Assembly: GCF_007860125.1 (NCBI RefSeq)
Contig: NZ_SJPW01000007.1
Coordinates: 538,526-602,525, forward strand
Length of the DNA: 64,000 bases
Direction: 5' to 3'
Source of the DNA: Rubripirellula tenax
GTDB taxonomy: Bacteria > Planctomycetota > Planctomycetia > Pirellulales > Pirellulaceae
The notes beneath the pieces were generated by a model that ran no database searches, was not told the DNA's origin, and saw only the letters and a program-made list of their open reading frames with translations. The position numbers and the translations under genes were made by a program. Positions 27,794 to 36,397 of the stretch are shown here, one piece after another. The number at the start of each line of letters is the position of its first letter. Positions within the stretch are counted from its first letter, which is position 1.

Positions 27794-28531
27794 TTGAATC
27801 GTTTCACTGAATTTTTCTTGAGTTTCAAATGGACGTTGAAGGCTATCCTTCAAGCCGTCAACCGAAGTCGACCGCGTGACTGGCTGAGATTTTGGTCGGA
27901 CAAACGCCGCTATGTCGCACAAGGTTCTGGTGAAGAAATCGTCCATTTTCCCATCATCAACGAATGGACGCAGCAGACACCGATTGACCCCGTCTACTAC
28001 TACCAAGACGCCTGGGCGTTTGAACGCATTTTCAAGTTCGGTCCTGAACGCCATATCGATGTCGGATCCCACCACAAGCTGGTCGCTCTGCTGTCAAAGG
28101 TTGTCCCGACCACGATGGTCGACATCCGACCGCTGGCGCTCAGTCTGGATAGTCTTGAGTTCATCGAGGGATCAATCTTAGCCCTGCCGTTTGCTGATCA
28201 GAGCCTGACGTCCGTGTCGAGTATCTGCGTGGTCGAACACATTGGTCTTGGCCGGTACGGCGACCCCATCGATTGCGAGGGAACGAGAAAGGCAGCCAAA
28301 GAACTCATTCGAGTCCTGCGTCCAGGCGGAAGACTTTTCATCTCGGTTCCGGTGGGAAACCGCGACTTCGTTTACTACAACGCCCACCGTGTTTTCACGG
28401 AAGCGTCTGTACTTCAGCTCTTTGAACCCCTGCGTGTGATCGAAAAACGGTACATCTATGGCAATGAATTCGTAAACGATTTGCGGTCCGATACCGGCAC
28501 CGGTTGCTATGAGTTCGAACGATTGTCATGA
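27794..28531 (+). CDS. DUF268/class I SAM-dependent methyltransferase-like protein
   Basis: 245 residues from a TTG start at 27794 with GGA seven bases upstream; no in-frame ATG occurs until well inside the domain. The body reads HIDVGSHHKLVALLSKVV, FIEGSILALPFADQSLTSVS, SICVVEHIGLGRYGDPIDCE, AAKELIRVLRPGGRLFISV and VGNRDFVYYNAHRVFT. This matches DUF268, a methyltransferase-fold family found in EPS clusters. A role in methylating a sugar of the repeat unit is likely but not shown. Its stop overlaps the next gene's start by 4 bases (ATGA). Confidence 0.8.
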   Translation: MNRFTEFFLSFKWTLKAILQAVNRSRPRDWLRFWSDKRRYVAQGSGEEIVHFPIINEWTQQTPIDPVYYYQDAWAFERIFKFGPERHIDVGSHHKLVALLSKVVPTTMVDIRPLALSLDSLEFIEGSILALPFADQSLTSVSSICVVEHIGLGRYGDPIDCEGTRKAAKELIRVLRPGGRLFISVPVGNRDFVYYNAHRVFTEASVLQLFEPLRVIEKRYIYGNEFVNDLRSDTGTGCYEFERLS

Positions 28532-29607
28532 ATCGGAAAAGCCGGGCGATCGGAACTCGGATTCTTGGGCAAGTGCGATTTCGCAGCAAACGTCTGTCGT
28601 CGCGAGTGTGCCGACCCTTTTTTGGGTGGGCGTTGAATCAAATAGACCAATGCTCTCAACTGAGGGGAAAACGGATCCTTTTGGTTTGCGACGACTATGG
28701 GCGACTCGCCAACCGCTTAACACGACTTTGCAATCTAATCGGGATCGCGGATCATCTTGGAGCCGTCTTGATTGATACATGCTTTACGGAATACCGCGAC
28801 GATCTTCAAGCCTTCCAAAACTCCCCCTATTTTGTCCACCCATCCGAAGCGGCGCCTACCTTTACGCGAAAAATGCGGCTTGCTTGTTCCATCATTCGCG
28901 CTTGCCAGTTCCGCGAGAACGATCTGCCAAAATTGAACCGTCGTGACATGAGAATCGTCAAAACGGTAGACGAATTTGGCGGGCAACGGCCGGTCGACGT
29001 TCGCACCGCGGAAGAATGGAACACCGATCCAACGATTCAGATGTTTTCCCTCTTCGGTCTTTACTACGAAGGGGAGCCAAGCTCACCCGAATCGCTTTCG
29101 CGTTGCCGAGCCATGTTGGGTCCATCGGAGAAGATGACCAGGCAGATCGAATCGAAACGCATTCGCTCGCAGAACTCAAACGAACCACCGGACAGATTTA
29201 CGGTGGGTGTACATATCCGCCAAGGTGACTACCGCACTTGGCTTGACGGCCGATTCTTCATCAGCCCGGAACGATTTGGTGAGGCGATGCGGGACGTCAA
29301 TAATTGTTCCGAACAGCAGGATATCCACTTCTTGGTTTGCTCGGATGAATCGGCTAGCGGCCAGACGTTTCAAGGACTCGATGTTCAGTTTGTCGGTGGA
29401 ACGGCAACGGAAGATTTGTTCGTTCTTTCCGGCTGCGATTTGATCCTGTCCACGTTTTCGAGCTTTGCATACTTCGCATCGTTTTTCGGAAACGTACCTA
29501 TCATTGACTTATCAGCCCAAGAAGCTCTGACTGCGACCAGCATTAAGAACGCCAGACCAATCGATTGGCCACGATTGGGAGTGCCCGAAACGGTTGACCA
29601 GCAATGA
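28528..29607 (+). CDS. GT11-like (alpha-1,2-fucosyltransferase-like) glycosyltransferase
   Basis: 359 residues. The N-terminal donor region has LLVCDDYGRLANRLTRLCN, resembling the G.LGNQLFQ start of GT11 enzymes. The signature is at RFTVGVHIRQGDYRTWLDG, with HxRxGDY. The C-terminal part, DLILSTFSSFAYFASFFGN, corresponds to the conserved Ser/Phe motif. GT11 enzymes transfer L-fucose from GDP-fucose. The presence of a GDP-mannose dehydratase gene upstream fits a GDP-6-deoxyhexose donor, but the fold match is distant. It overlaps both neighbours by 4 bases, so it is translationally coupled within the cluster. Confidence 0.7.
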   Translation: MNRKSRAIGTRILGQVRFRSKRLSSRVCRPFFGWALNQIDQCSQLRGKRILLVCDDYGRLANRLTRLCNLIGIADHLGAVLIDTCFTEYRDDLQAFQNSPYFVHPSEAAPTFTRKMRLACSIIRACQFRENDLPKLNRRDMRIVKTVDEFGGQRPVDVRTAEEWNTDPTIQMFSLFGLYYEGEPSSPESLSRCRAMLGPSEKMTRQIESKRIRSQNSNEPPDRFTVGVHIRQGDYRTWLDGRFFISPERFGEAMRDVNNCSEQQDIHFLVCSDESASGQTFQGLDVQFVGGTATEDLFVLSGCDLILSTFSSFAYFASFFGNVPIIDLSAQEALTATSIKNARPIDWPRLGVPETVDQQ

Positions 29608-30509
29608 TGAACGCGCCCGTCCTTCTGATCGTTTTCAACCGTCCCGAGCATGCCCGCATCGTTGCCGAGGCGATTTGCAAATCCGATCCGCCAATCGTTT
29701 ACATCGCGGCGGATGGTCCGCGGCCCGATGTCCCTGATGATCCTGCGAAATGCAAAGCCACGCGTGAGGCTGTCGAGTCGGTCCAGTGGAAGTGTCCGGT
29801 CGAGACTTCGTTCCAAACGAACAACCTAACCTGTGCAGCCGCAGTCACCCATGCGTTGAATTGGTTCTTTGACAAAAACGAGTGTGGCATTGTCCTCGAA
29901 GATGACTGCCTTCCCGACCCGTCTGCCTTCAACTACTTCGGCAATCTCCTGGATCGGTTCCGCGACGAAGATCGAGTCGGTTGTATCACAGGAAACAACT
30001 TCCAACACGGTCGCAAACCGTGCTTGGAAAGCTACTACTTTTCCCGATACAACCACTGCTGGGGCTGGGCGACGTGGGCTCGGCAATGGTCACTGTTTGA
30101 CTTCAATATGAACTCGTCTCAGAGCGATAGTGAAATCATCAAGTCAATGGGATGCGGTGATGTGGAACGACGTTACTGGCAGCAACAGTTTGCCAGAACG
30201 CGAAGCGGTCAAATCAACACATGGGATTACCAATGGATGTGGTCGCTGTGGCACGCGAATAAGTTGACTGCAACGCCCGCCGTCAACCTAGTCGAGAACA
30301 TCGGGTATGGAATCGGCGCAACCCACACTTACGGCAAGTCACCGGGGATCCATGCCGAGCCGATGGAGTTTCCACTTCGCCATCCGGATATTTTTGCCGC
30401 GAGTGCCCAACGAGACCATTATGTCGCCATGAACCACTTTCGTCTTTCCCGTTGGCATCGATTCCGATCGTCGACGGGCCGGATCCTAAGATCCATGAAC
30501 CTTCGTTGA
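29604..30509 (+). CDS. GT-A fold glycosyltransferase (GT2-like/HlpA-related)
   Basis: 301 residues. The N-terminus VLLIVFNRPEHARIVAEAI and YIAADGPRPDVPDD, then GIVLEDDCLPDPSAFNYFGN, give a GT-A nucleotide-diphosphosugar transferase fold with an acidic EDD metal site. The conserved tail NHCWGWATWARQWSLFD and INTWDYQWMWSLWHANKL is characteristic of this HlpA-like family in surface-polysaccharide clusters. The name hemolytic protein for relatives is historical and not supported here. It overlaps the upstream gene by 4 bases. Donor and acceptor unknown. Confidence 0.8.
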   Translation: MMNAPVLLIVFNRPEHARIVAEAICKSDPPIVYIAADGPRPDVPDDPAKCKATREAVESVQWKCPVETSFQTNNLTCAAAVTHALNWFFDKNECGIVLEDDCLPDPSAFNYFGNLLDRFRDEDRVGCITGNNFQHGRKPCLESYYFSRYNHCWGWATWARQWSLFDFNMNSSQSDSEIIKSMGCGDVERRYWQQQFARTRSGQINTWDYQWMWSLWHANKLTATPAVNLVENIGYGIGATHTYGKSPGIHAEPMEFPLRHPDIFAASAQRDHYVAMNHFRLSRWHRFRSSTGRILRSMNLR

Positions 30510-30568
30510 CGCGTACTCCAACGCACTCAACGATCTGAACAATTGCGTCCGCTCCAACTGAACCAAAC

Positions 30569-31414
30569 TTGAATGACATTGAAACTGTGAGCCTCAAGAA
30601 AATAGCGAAGCGATCCGTCAACTACTCACTTGGTTTTCTGAGCATGCGAATAGTGGAGCATTCCCGGTCGCCCTTCGAGTCGCTAAGCAAAGCATCTCGG
30701 TACGTGCCCGGCCAGGCAATGATCCGTGGAAAGCGATTCCAGTACGTCGACGAAGCGTCCTTCCGAGCCAGCTATCGCGAGATTTTCATTGATCAAATTT
30801 ATGATTTCGAATCGTCGTCGGATGAGCCACGGATTTTGGACTTGGGTTCCAACACGGGACTTAGCGCTATCTATTTCAAGCAACGTTTTCCGCGATCGAG
30901 ACTGACGTGTGTCGAAGCGGATGAGACTCTTCTTGAAGTACTACGTTCTAACCTTGTTTCTTTTGGCTACGAAGACACCGAAGTCCTTCATCGCGCGGTG
31001 TGCGACCGAGAAGGAACGGTTGTCTTTAATCGAGAAGGTTCGGATGCCGGTCGATTGTCGCGGGGCGCGAACGACGCGACTTCGGAATCAACGGAAGTCG
31101 AAGCGATGACGCTGGACGGATTGCTCTGCGAACCCGTCGACTTTCTAAAAATGGATATCGAAGGCGCCGAGGTGGACGTACTCTCCAAGTCGACTCTGCT
31201 CCGAAACGTTTCCCAGTTATTTGTTGAGTTTCACTCATTTTCGAATTCCGAACAGCGGTTGTCCGAACTACTTCTTTCACTGGAAAACGCTGGCTTTCGC
31301 TACTACATCAAGACTCAATTTTGCTCTTCAAAACCGTTGCTTGAAGAGCGACATCAGCTAGGAATGGATCTTCAGCTGAACATTTGGTGCAACCGAAATG
31401 AGCCAACGTCGTGA
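30569..31414 (+). CDS. FkbM family methyltransferase
   Basis: 281 residues from TTG 30569, or 275 from GTG 30587; neither has a clear ribosome site. SAM-binding Rossmann motif I is ILDLGSNTGLSAIYFKQRFP, with acidic VEADETLLEVLRSN. The family signature VDFLKMDIEGAEVDVL and FVEFHSF follow. FkbM enzymes O-methylate sugars and polyketides. It probably methylates an EPS sugar. Its stop overlaps the next GT4 start (GTGA), so it is coupled to it. Confidence 0.87.
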   Translation: MNDIETVSLKKIAKRSVNYSLGFLSMRIVEHSRSPFESLSKASRYVPGQAMIRGKRFQYVDEASFRASYREIFIDQIYDFESSSDEPRILDLGSNTGLSAIYFKQRFPRSRLTCVEADETLLEVLRSNLVSFGYEDTEVLHRAVCDREGTVVFNREGSDAGRLSRGANDATSESTEVEAMTLDGLLCEPVDFLKMDIEGAEVDVLSKSTLLRNVSQLFVEFHSFSNSEQRLSELLLSLENAGFRYYIKTQFCSSKPLLEERHQLGMDLQLNIWCNRNEPTS

Positions 31415-32703
31415 AAGTCACATTGATGAGCGATAGCGACGTTCGTGGCGGTGCCAATGTCGCGGCCTATCGATTGCATGTTGGACTTCGGCAAGACTGC
31501 GTTGATTCTCAAATGCTAGTGCGGCGACGATTCAGCGAAGACGCTTCGGTCCGATCGATCAGCACGATTCCCTACCGTTGGCGTTTCCTCAGCCGCGCGT
31601 TGACACGGTGGCACCAAAGAGAGGTCAAGCGGCATCGACTTGGTTCTTCGTGTGATACTTTTTCGAGCCCCCACGCATCGTTTGCGAACATCGATCGACA
31701 TTGTGCCGGTTCCGATATTATCAATATGCACTGGGTGACCTTTTTCCTTGACCTACCCACCGTTTTGAGTCGGCTGACGTCGATGGTGCCTGTTGCCTGG
31801 ACGCTTCATGACATGAATGCCTTCACCGGCGGATGCCACTATTCGGGACCCTGCGACAGGTATCGCAGTGTTTGCGAGCGTTGTCCGGAACTGAATTCGG
31901 ACCGTTCTGATGATCTTGCGAATTCGATATTCCGGAAGAAGGTAGATTATTACAGTCGACTTGATCCCGAACGCTTCTGTCTGGTTGCACCTTCGCGATG
32001 GCTACAACAAGCCAGCCAAGAGAGCGTCTTGCTATCGCGATTCCAGTGTGCGCATATCCCCTATGGCGTCGATACTCGCCTCTTTTCACCCGGCGACAGG
32101 GTGGCGTGTCGAGCGCGATGGAACCTTCCCCCGGACAAGTTTGTATTGCTGTTCGTAGCGAGCAGCACTTCGAATCATCGGAAAGGCCTTGATCTGCTGA
32201 TCGCGTCGATGAAAATGCTGAAGAATACGAATGACGTCGTGTGTCTGTGCGTAGGCGATGCGCCGCCGCAGGGTTTGTCTTCGTCGATCACCGTTCAATG
32301 CACCGGAGTTCTCCGTACGCCCGCTGATATGGCAATGGCTTACAACGCCGCGGATGTGCTAGTTGTTCCTTCGCGACAAGACAATCTGCCCAACACAATC
32401 CTTGAATCATTGGCCTGTGGAACACCGGTGATTGGCTTCGCTGTCGGCGGAATACCTGACATGGTTCGCGATGGTGAAACTGGCTACATTTGCGAAGATC
32501 CCAACTCGTTTGAACTGGCAAAAAAGATCGAATTGGTTCGCGACGAATCCGCCGAAGGCGTCGACTTTTCCAGTTCTTGCCGCAGAGTTGCTTTGGACGA
32601 ATATCGATTAGAGATTCAATCCGCTGCGTACAAACGTTTTTTCGAAGAGAGAATTCAAGCATTTGCATCGGCCAAAGAGAAAGCAACGACGAACCGAGGA
32701 TGA
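31411..32703 (+). CDS. GT4 glycosyltransferase
   Basis: 430 residues from GTG 31411, overlapping the FkbM stop by 4 bases. The N-terminal half begins MKVTLMSDSDVRGGANVAAY and has WTLHDMNAFTGGCHYSG with a Cys-rich loop (CDRYRSVCERCPEL), a subfamily trait. The C-terminal half has LFVASSTSNHRKGLDLLIAS and PSRQDNLPNTILESLACGTPVIGF, in which Asp takes the place of the first Glu of E-x7-E. This resembles colanic-acid-type GT4 enzymes. It extends the EPS repeat unit; sugar specificity cannot be read. A 157-base gap separates it from the next gene. Confidence 0.88.
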   Translation: MKVTLMSDSDVRGGANVAAYRLHVGLRQDCVDSQMLVRRRFSEDASVRSISTIPYRWRFLSRALTRWHQREVKRHRLGSSCDTFSSPHASFANIDRHCAGSDIINMHWVTFFLDLPTVLSRLTSMVPVAWTLHDMNAFTGGCHYSGPCDRYRSVCERCPELNSDRSDDLANSIFRKKVDYYSRLDPERFCLVAPSRWLQQASQESVLLSRFQCAHIPYGVDTRLFSPGDRVACRARWNLPPDKFVLLFVASSTSNHRKGLDLLIASMKMLKNTNDVVCLCVGDAPPQGLSSSITVQCTGVLRTPADMAMAYNAADVLVVPSRQDNLPNTILESLACGTPVIGFAVGGIPDMVRDGETGYICEDPNSFELAKKIELVRDESAEGVDFSSSCRRVALDEYRLEIQSAAYKRFFEERIQAFASAKEKATTNRG

Positions 32704-32860
32704 AGACACTTTCGATTCCTCAATCGAGCACCGCTGCGGGCACCAGAGCGGGGCGTTCCCTCTTCTCGGGAACGGTCTTTTCGAGAAATAAATCGAGCCA
32801 ATTTACCGCTGATTTCGTAGCGGGACTTTACAACAATCTGCCCGTGTTTGTCTGATTTTA

Positions 32861-33616
32861 ATGCAAAAGCTCCACAGACTGCTTCTGTCGACTCGATTTT
32901 CGAAGCCGATCACTCGATGGGTCGGCGCAAAGGTGAAAAAGGTTGCGGGTGCAGCCGATGCCACACTCGACATGCGCCGTGTCATTGAATCGGGAAAACC
33001 GATTGCCATCCTGGATATTGGCAGCCACGTCGGCGAAACGATCTCACGGTTTCGAGAATTCACAGAACTCCCGATCTTCGGATTTGAACCCTCGCCCGAT
33101 ACGTTTGAACGACTTCAACGACGCTTTGCGAATCAAGCCAACATCACCGTTCATCCCATTGCGCTCTCGAACGGCAACGGTACGGCAACATTCAATCTGA
33201 ATGCGAATGAACAAACCAATTCGTTGCTTGCCAACGATACGGGGAACGAGACAATCCTTTCGGAATACACGCGGCCCGTTGCTTCGACTGCAGTTCAAAC
33301 GCGTCGACTAGACGATTGGTTGGAAGAGCATTTGCCAGAGGGAGATATCTTTATCAAGAGTGATGTCCAGGGTGCCGAGGGTTTGCTCATCGAGGGTGGA
33401 CCGTTGGCGTTTGCTAACCGCGTGGTTGGTTTTTTCGGTGAGGCGCAACTCGGACCAATGTACAAAGGACAAAGCACGCTTTGGGATCTGAACGAAACAC
33501 TGACGAAGCAGTTTGACTTTGCCCTCTCGAACATTTACCCGGTTTACCGTGACGCCGGAGGGCGTGCTCTGCAAACCGATGCGTTGTGGATCCACAATCG
33601 GTTGCTCGAAGCTTGA
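32861..33616 (+). CDS. FkbM family methyltransferase (second)
   Basis: 251 residues from ATG 32861. SAM motif PIAILDIGSHVGETISRF, then IFGFEPSPDTFERLQRRF, and the family-defining IFIKSDVQGAEGLLIEGG. The closing part FALSNIYPVYRDAGGRALQTDALW is typical of FkbM proteins in EPS loci. The sequence differs clearly from the FkbM protein at 30569, so the two probably act on different positions. Its stop overlaps a TTG start of the next transferase (TTGA). Confidence 0.86.
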   Translation: MQKLHRLLLSTRFSKPITRWVGAKVKKVAGAADATLDMRRVIESGKPIAILDIGSHVGETISRFREFTELPIFGFEPSPDTFERLQRRFANQANITVHPIALSNGNGTATFNLNANEQTNSLLANDTGNETILSEYTRPVASTAVQTRRLDDWLEEHLPEGDIFIKSDVQGAEGLLIEGGPLAFANRVVGFFGEAQLGPMYKGQSTLWDLNETLTKQFDFALSNIYPVYRDAGGRALQTDALWIHNRLLEA

Positions 33617-34806
33617 TCCGCACGCTCGTTTTCGAAACGGCGGTAACGGGACACCGAGCGTTCTACGTTCGCGTTCTTTGTGAAGAACTGCTGCGACTTG
33701 GTGCCCATGTTGCCGTTGCGATTCCCGAATCGGCGATCGATTCACGTGAGTTTGCCGTTCACCTTGCACCGATTCGCGGTGATATCGAATGGCGAACGAT
33801 CGCGAAGGGACCATCACGCGGTCGAGATGCCTCGATGTTTCTCAGTGCCGTCGCCGGCGGCAAGTGGGACCACGTGTACTGTACGTGCGGCGATGTCATT
33901 GCCCGACAACTTGGCAAGCCTATGAGTGGATTCCGACGCGATCCCCGTCAGGTAATCGAAACGCTAATGATGCGGATCAATGCCGCCTATCCAGCTTCAA
34001 CGATCGCAGGCCGCGGCAAGGACCGACTTGCGGATTGGATGATCGGCCGCAACCCGATCGATCGACTGCACTTTCTCGATCCGATCTCCTGGCGACACTT
34101 TGTTCAAACGAATAGCGCATCCGATCGGGCGTTCTTGATGCCTGAGGTAACGGAGCCGCTTTCGGTTACGGATCGGTCGCAGGCCTGCGAAATCCTGGGG
34201 CTTCGAGCAGACGCTCGATACGTCACTTGCCCCGGAACAATCCAAGATCGCAAGGGAATTCGTGAGCTGACACGAGCTTTTCAAGCATCAGAGGTGCCTG
34301 ATACCCACCTTGTGCTGATTGGAAAACAAACAGAATCGATGTCAGATTTCTTTCGCCAAGAGTGTCAAAGTCTCATAAAATCCGGACAATTGATTTTATC
34401 GGATCGATACGTAGATCCGATCGAGTTTGATTGCCTTTTCACGATCGCTGATCTTGTCTGCGTGCCTTACCCGAGACACCTTGGATCGGCCAGCATACTG
34501 GTACGCGCCGCTCAATCGAATCGTCGAATCCTGGCGTCCCAATGGGGATGGATAGGATGGGCGACCAATCAATTTGGACTTGGGCGGACGTGTGATGTCA
34601 CCAATGCCAACGACTTTTCCGAAACCCTTCATTCTTGCCTCGTTGATCCCGATCAAATCGATGCAGTCAGTCCTTTACAAGAGGCATTTTCAAGATTCCA
34701 TACACGGGAAAACCACGTTGCTCACTGGACTGCCGAACTTTGCCGTCGGCATGGACTTCCCCAACGAGCTCGAATCGATTTCCCGAATGCGATGGTTGAA
34801 GGATAG
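33613..34806 (+). CDS. GT4-like (GT-B fold) glycosyltransferase
   Basis: 397 residues from TTG 33613, chosen because it overlaps the upstream stop and gives the normal GT-B start LIRTLVFETAVTGHRAFYVR; the frame also opens at GTG 33586. The C-terminal half has YVTCPGTIQDRKGIRELTRA, TQLVLIG-like THLVLIGKQTES and IADLVCVPYPRHLGSASILV. The usual E-x7-E donor motif is missing, so the exact GT family is less certain than for its neighbours. It is followed by a hairpin and a Wzy-like gene. Confidence 0.72.
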   Translation: MIRTLVFETAVTGHRAFYVRVLCEELLRLGAHVAVAIPESAIDSREFAVHLAPIRGDIEWRTIAKGPSRGRDASMFLSAVAGGKWDHVYCTCGDVIARQLGKPMSGFRRDPRQVIETLMMRINAAYPASTIAGRGKDRLADWMIGRNPIDRLHFLDPISWRHFVQTNSASDRAFLMPEVTEPLSVTDRSQACEILGLRADARYVTCPGTIQDRKGIRELTRAFQASEVPDTHLVLIGKQTESMSDFFRQECQSLIKSGQLILSDRYVDPIEFDCLFTIADLVCVPYPRHLGSASILVRAAQSNRRILASQWGWIGWATNQFGLGRTCDVTNANDFSETLHSCLVDPDQIDAVSPLQEAFSRFHTRENHVAHWTAELCRRHGLPQRARIDFPNAMVEG

Positions 34807-34812
34807 CCATTT

Positions 34813-34829
34813 CACGCCATGGTGGCGTG
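34813..34829 (+). other. Short perfect hairpin between GT and Wzy genes
   Basis: CACGCCA, a 3-base loop and TGGCGTG form a 7-bp stem six bases after the glycosyltransferase stop. No T-tract follows, so it is not a standard terminator. It could stabilise mRNA or lower read-through into the Wzy-like gene. Confidence 0.5.
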
Positions 34830-34865
34830 TGACATTGCCACGCTCACTGAGCTAACAGACTTTTC

Positions 34866-36212
34866 GTGCTTACACTCGTCTCATACGCAACAATCGTGGT
34901 CGCCGTCTTTTTGGCTTACAAGTCGAAAGATCGGATGGGGTATGCGCTGGGGCTGATGTGGTCGATGTACGCGTGGGAGCAATTGCTTCAGCAGGGGAAT
35001 TCGTTTCTGCTCCAACGCAGTTCCTTCATCAATATCGGTTTGACGTTGCTGGCGATCGGGGCGGTTCTTCTGGCGTACCCGCGCGGTGAATTGAAGTACT
35101 TTCGTTTTCAGATGCCGCACCTGACCGTCATCTGCTTGCTCACTTTGGCGGTCGCTTCGTCACTTTGGACGGTCAGTCCGCGCGATACTGAAGAACAACT
35201 GATTACGGCGGCGCCGTACTTGTTTGCGTTTGTGATCGTCTGCCCTTTCTTGGCCCAAAATCCAAAGGCCGTTAACGATGCCATTACGGTGACGATCTAT
35301 TTTGGAGCCCTGGTGCTAGTTGGACTTCTGTTCAGCAATTTCGGCGTACGCGGGGTCGTGCTTGCGAAAGTCGCGGGTGTCGAAATTGAAGGCAACCCTT
35401 TAGCGACGGCTTCCTACGCCGGGATTGTGGCGATCTGTTCCGGATTCTCGGTCTACAACGACCGTTCGAATAAGGTGCTGATGTTAGTCAAGCTTGCGAT
35501 CATCATATTGGCACTGTGGACGGTCGTCCGAAGCGGTTCCCGGGGTCAAATGATCGCCCTCGTCGTTTCGACGTTGTTGATGCTGCCACTGTCGGCGAAG
35601 TTGACCGTCAAACGATCGACGGTTATCCCGCTACTAACGATCGCGGTGTTTTGCTTGGGAGCGATCTTTGCGATCGACTACTTCTCGTTATCGGCTCGCT
35701 GGCGATGGGAGAGCATCGACGGCGCTCGTCATGGACGTTTCCAAATGGTGGCACGACTACTCGAGTTCTGGGCCGATCGCGGTCCGTTCACTTGGATCGG
35801 CGGCCTTGGTTCAAGCAGCTCATTTAAGATCGTCGGCTTTTATCCCCACTGCGTTCCCGCGGAGGTCTTGGCGGAGCTCGGTTTGGTCGGTTTTGGACTG
35901 CTCGGCCTCTTCGTTTACGGCGTGACTAACCGAGGACTTTCGTTTCTGAAGTCGACATCGATTGATCCGTCGACGCGATTGGTCATCGGTACGCTGTTCA
36001 CCATGTTCTTTTTTGACGGACTCCTTGCCCTGAAACAGGGAAGTCTCCTGGGATCACCGTTCTTTCTATGTCACGGAATATCAATCGGGTTGGCTTGCGG
36101 CACGGCAATGATGCACGAAAAAAGCAAGCGTCCTATTCAACGCCCGGCCCGAGCGACCGCGGCCATTCCCAGCAGTGATAGGAATCCATCTCGGCGAGGA
36201 TTGATCCAATGA
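34866..36212 (+). CDS. O-antigen ligase/Wzy-like polymerase (third, without TPR tail)
   Basis: 448 residues from GTG 34866, with about ten membrane helices. Motifs of the O-antigen ligase/polymerase family are LWTVSPRDTEEQLITAAPY, GNPLATASYAGIVAICSGF, VVRSGSRGQMIALVVST and the periplasmic loop FKIVGFYPHCVPAEVLAELGLV. Unlike the two other ligase-like proteins of the window it lacks a soluble TPR tail, and its length is normal for Wzy. It is the most conventional candidate for the EPS polymerase. Its stop overlaps a small open frame (ATGA) leading to the next GT4 gene. Confidence 0.87.
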   Translation: MLTLVSYATIVVAVFLAYKSKDRMGYALGLMWSMYAWEQLLQQGNSFLLQRSSFINIGLTLLAIGAVLLAYPRGELKYFRFQMPHLTVICLLTLAVASSLWTVSPRDTEEQLITAAPYLFAFVIVCPFLAQNPKAVNDAITVTIYFGALVLVGLLFSNFGVRGVVLAKVAGVEIEGNPLATASYAGIVAICSGFSVYNDRSNKVLMLVKLAIIILALWTVVRSGSRGQMIALVVSTLLMLPLSAKLTVKRSTVIPLLTIAVFCLGAIFAIDYFSLSARWRWESIDGARHGRFQMVARLLEFWADRGPFTWIGGLGSSSSFKIVGFYPHCVPAEVLAELGLVGFGLLGLFVYGVTNRGLSFLKSTSIDPSTRLVIGTLFTMFFFDGLLALKQGSLLGSPFFLCHGISIGLACGTAMMHEKSKRPIQRPARATAAIPSSDRNPSRRGLIQ

Positions 36213-36397
36213 TCAAATCAGCGTATCGTCGCAAATCATCGTTTCGGTCGGGCGGATTTCGGCCCCGGTATCACTGCACTGGAATTGAGCGGACAAAGCA
36301 AACGTCCGAACGACGGACGTTGATGGGATACGAACGATTTTACTTCCGTGACTTGGGTGATGTGTTTGCGTTTGACCAGCGGAGTCGATTGTCATGA
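36209..36397 (+). CDS. Possible 62-residue small protein bridging two genes
   Basis: A short frame starts with ATG inside the Wzy stop (ATGA) and ends with TGA inside the start of the next GT4 gene (ATGA), so it fits exactly between two coupled genes. The product is Arg/Ser/Phe-rich with no hydrophobic segment or known domain. It may be a real small protein or an accident; the downstream GT4 gene has its own GGAG site inside this frame. Composition argues against strong confidence. Confidence 0.35.
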   Translation: MIKSAYRRKSSFRSGGFRPRYHCTGIERTKQTSERRTLMGYERFYFRDLGDVFAFDQRSRLS

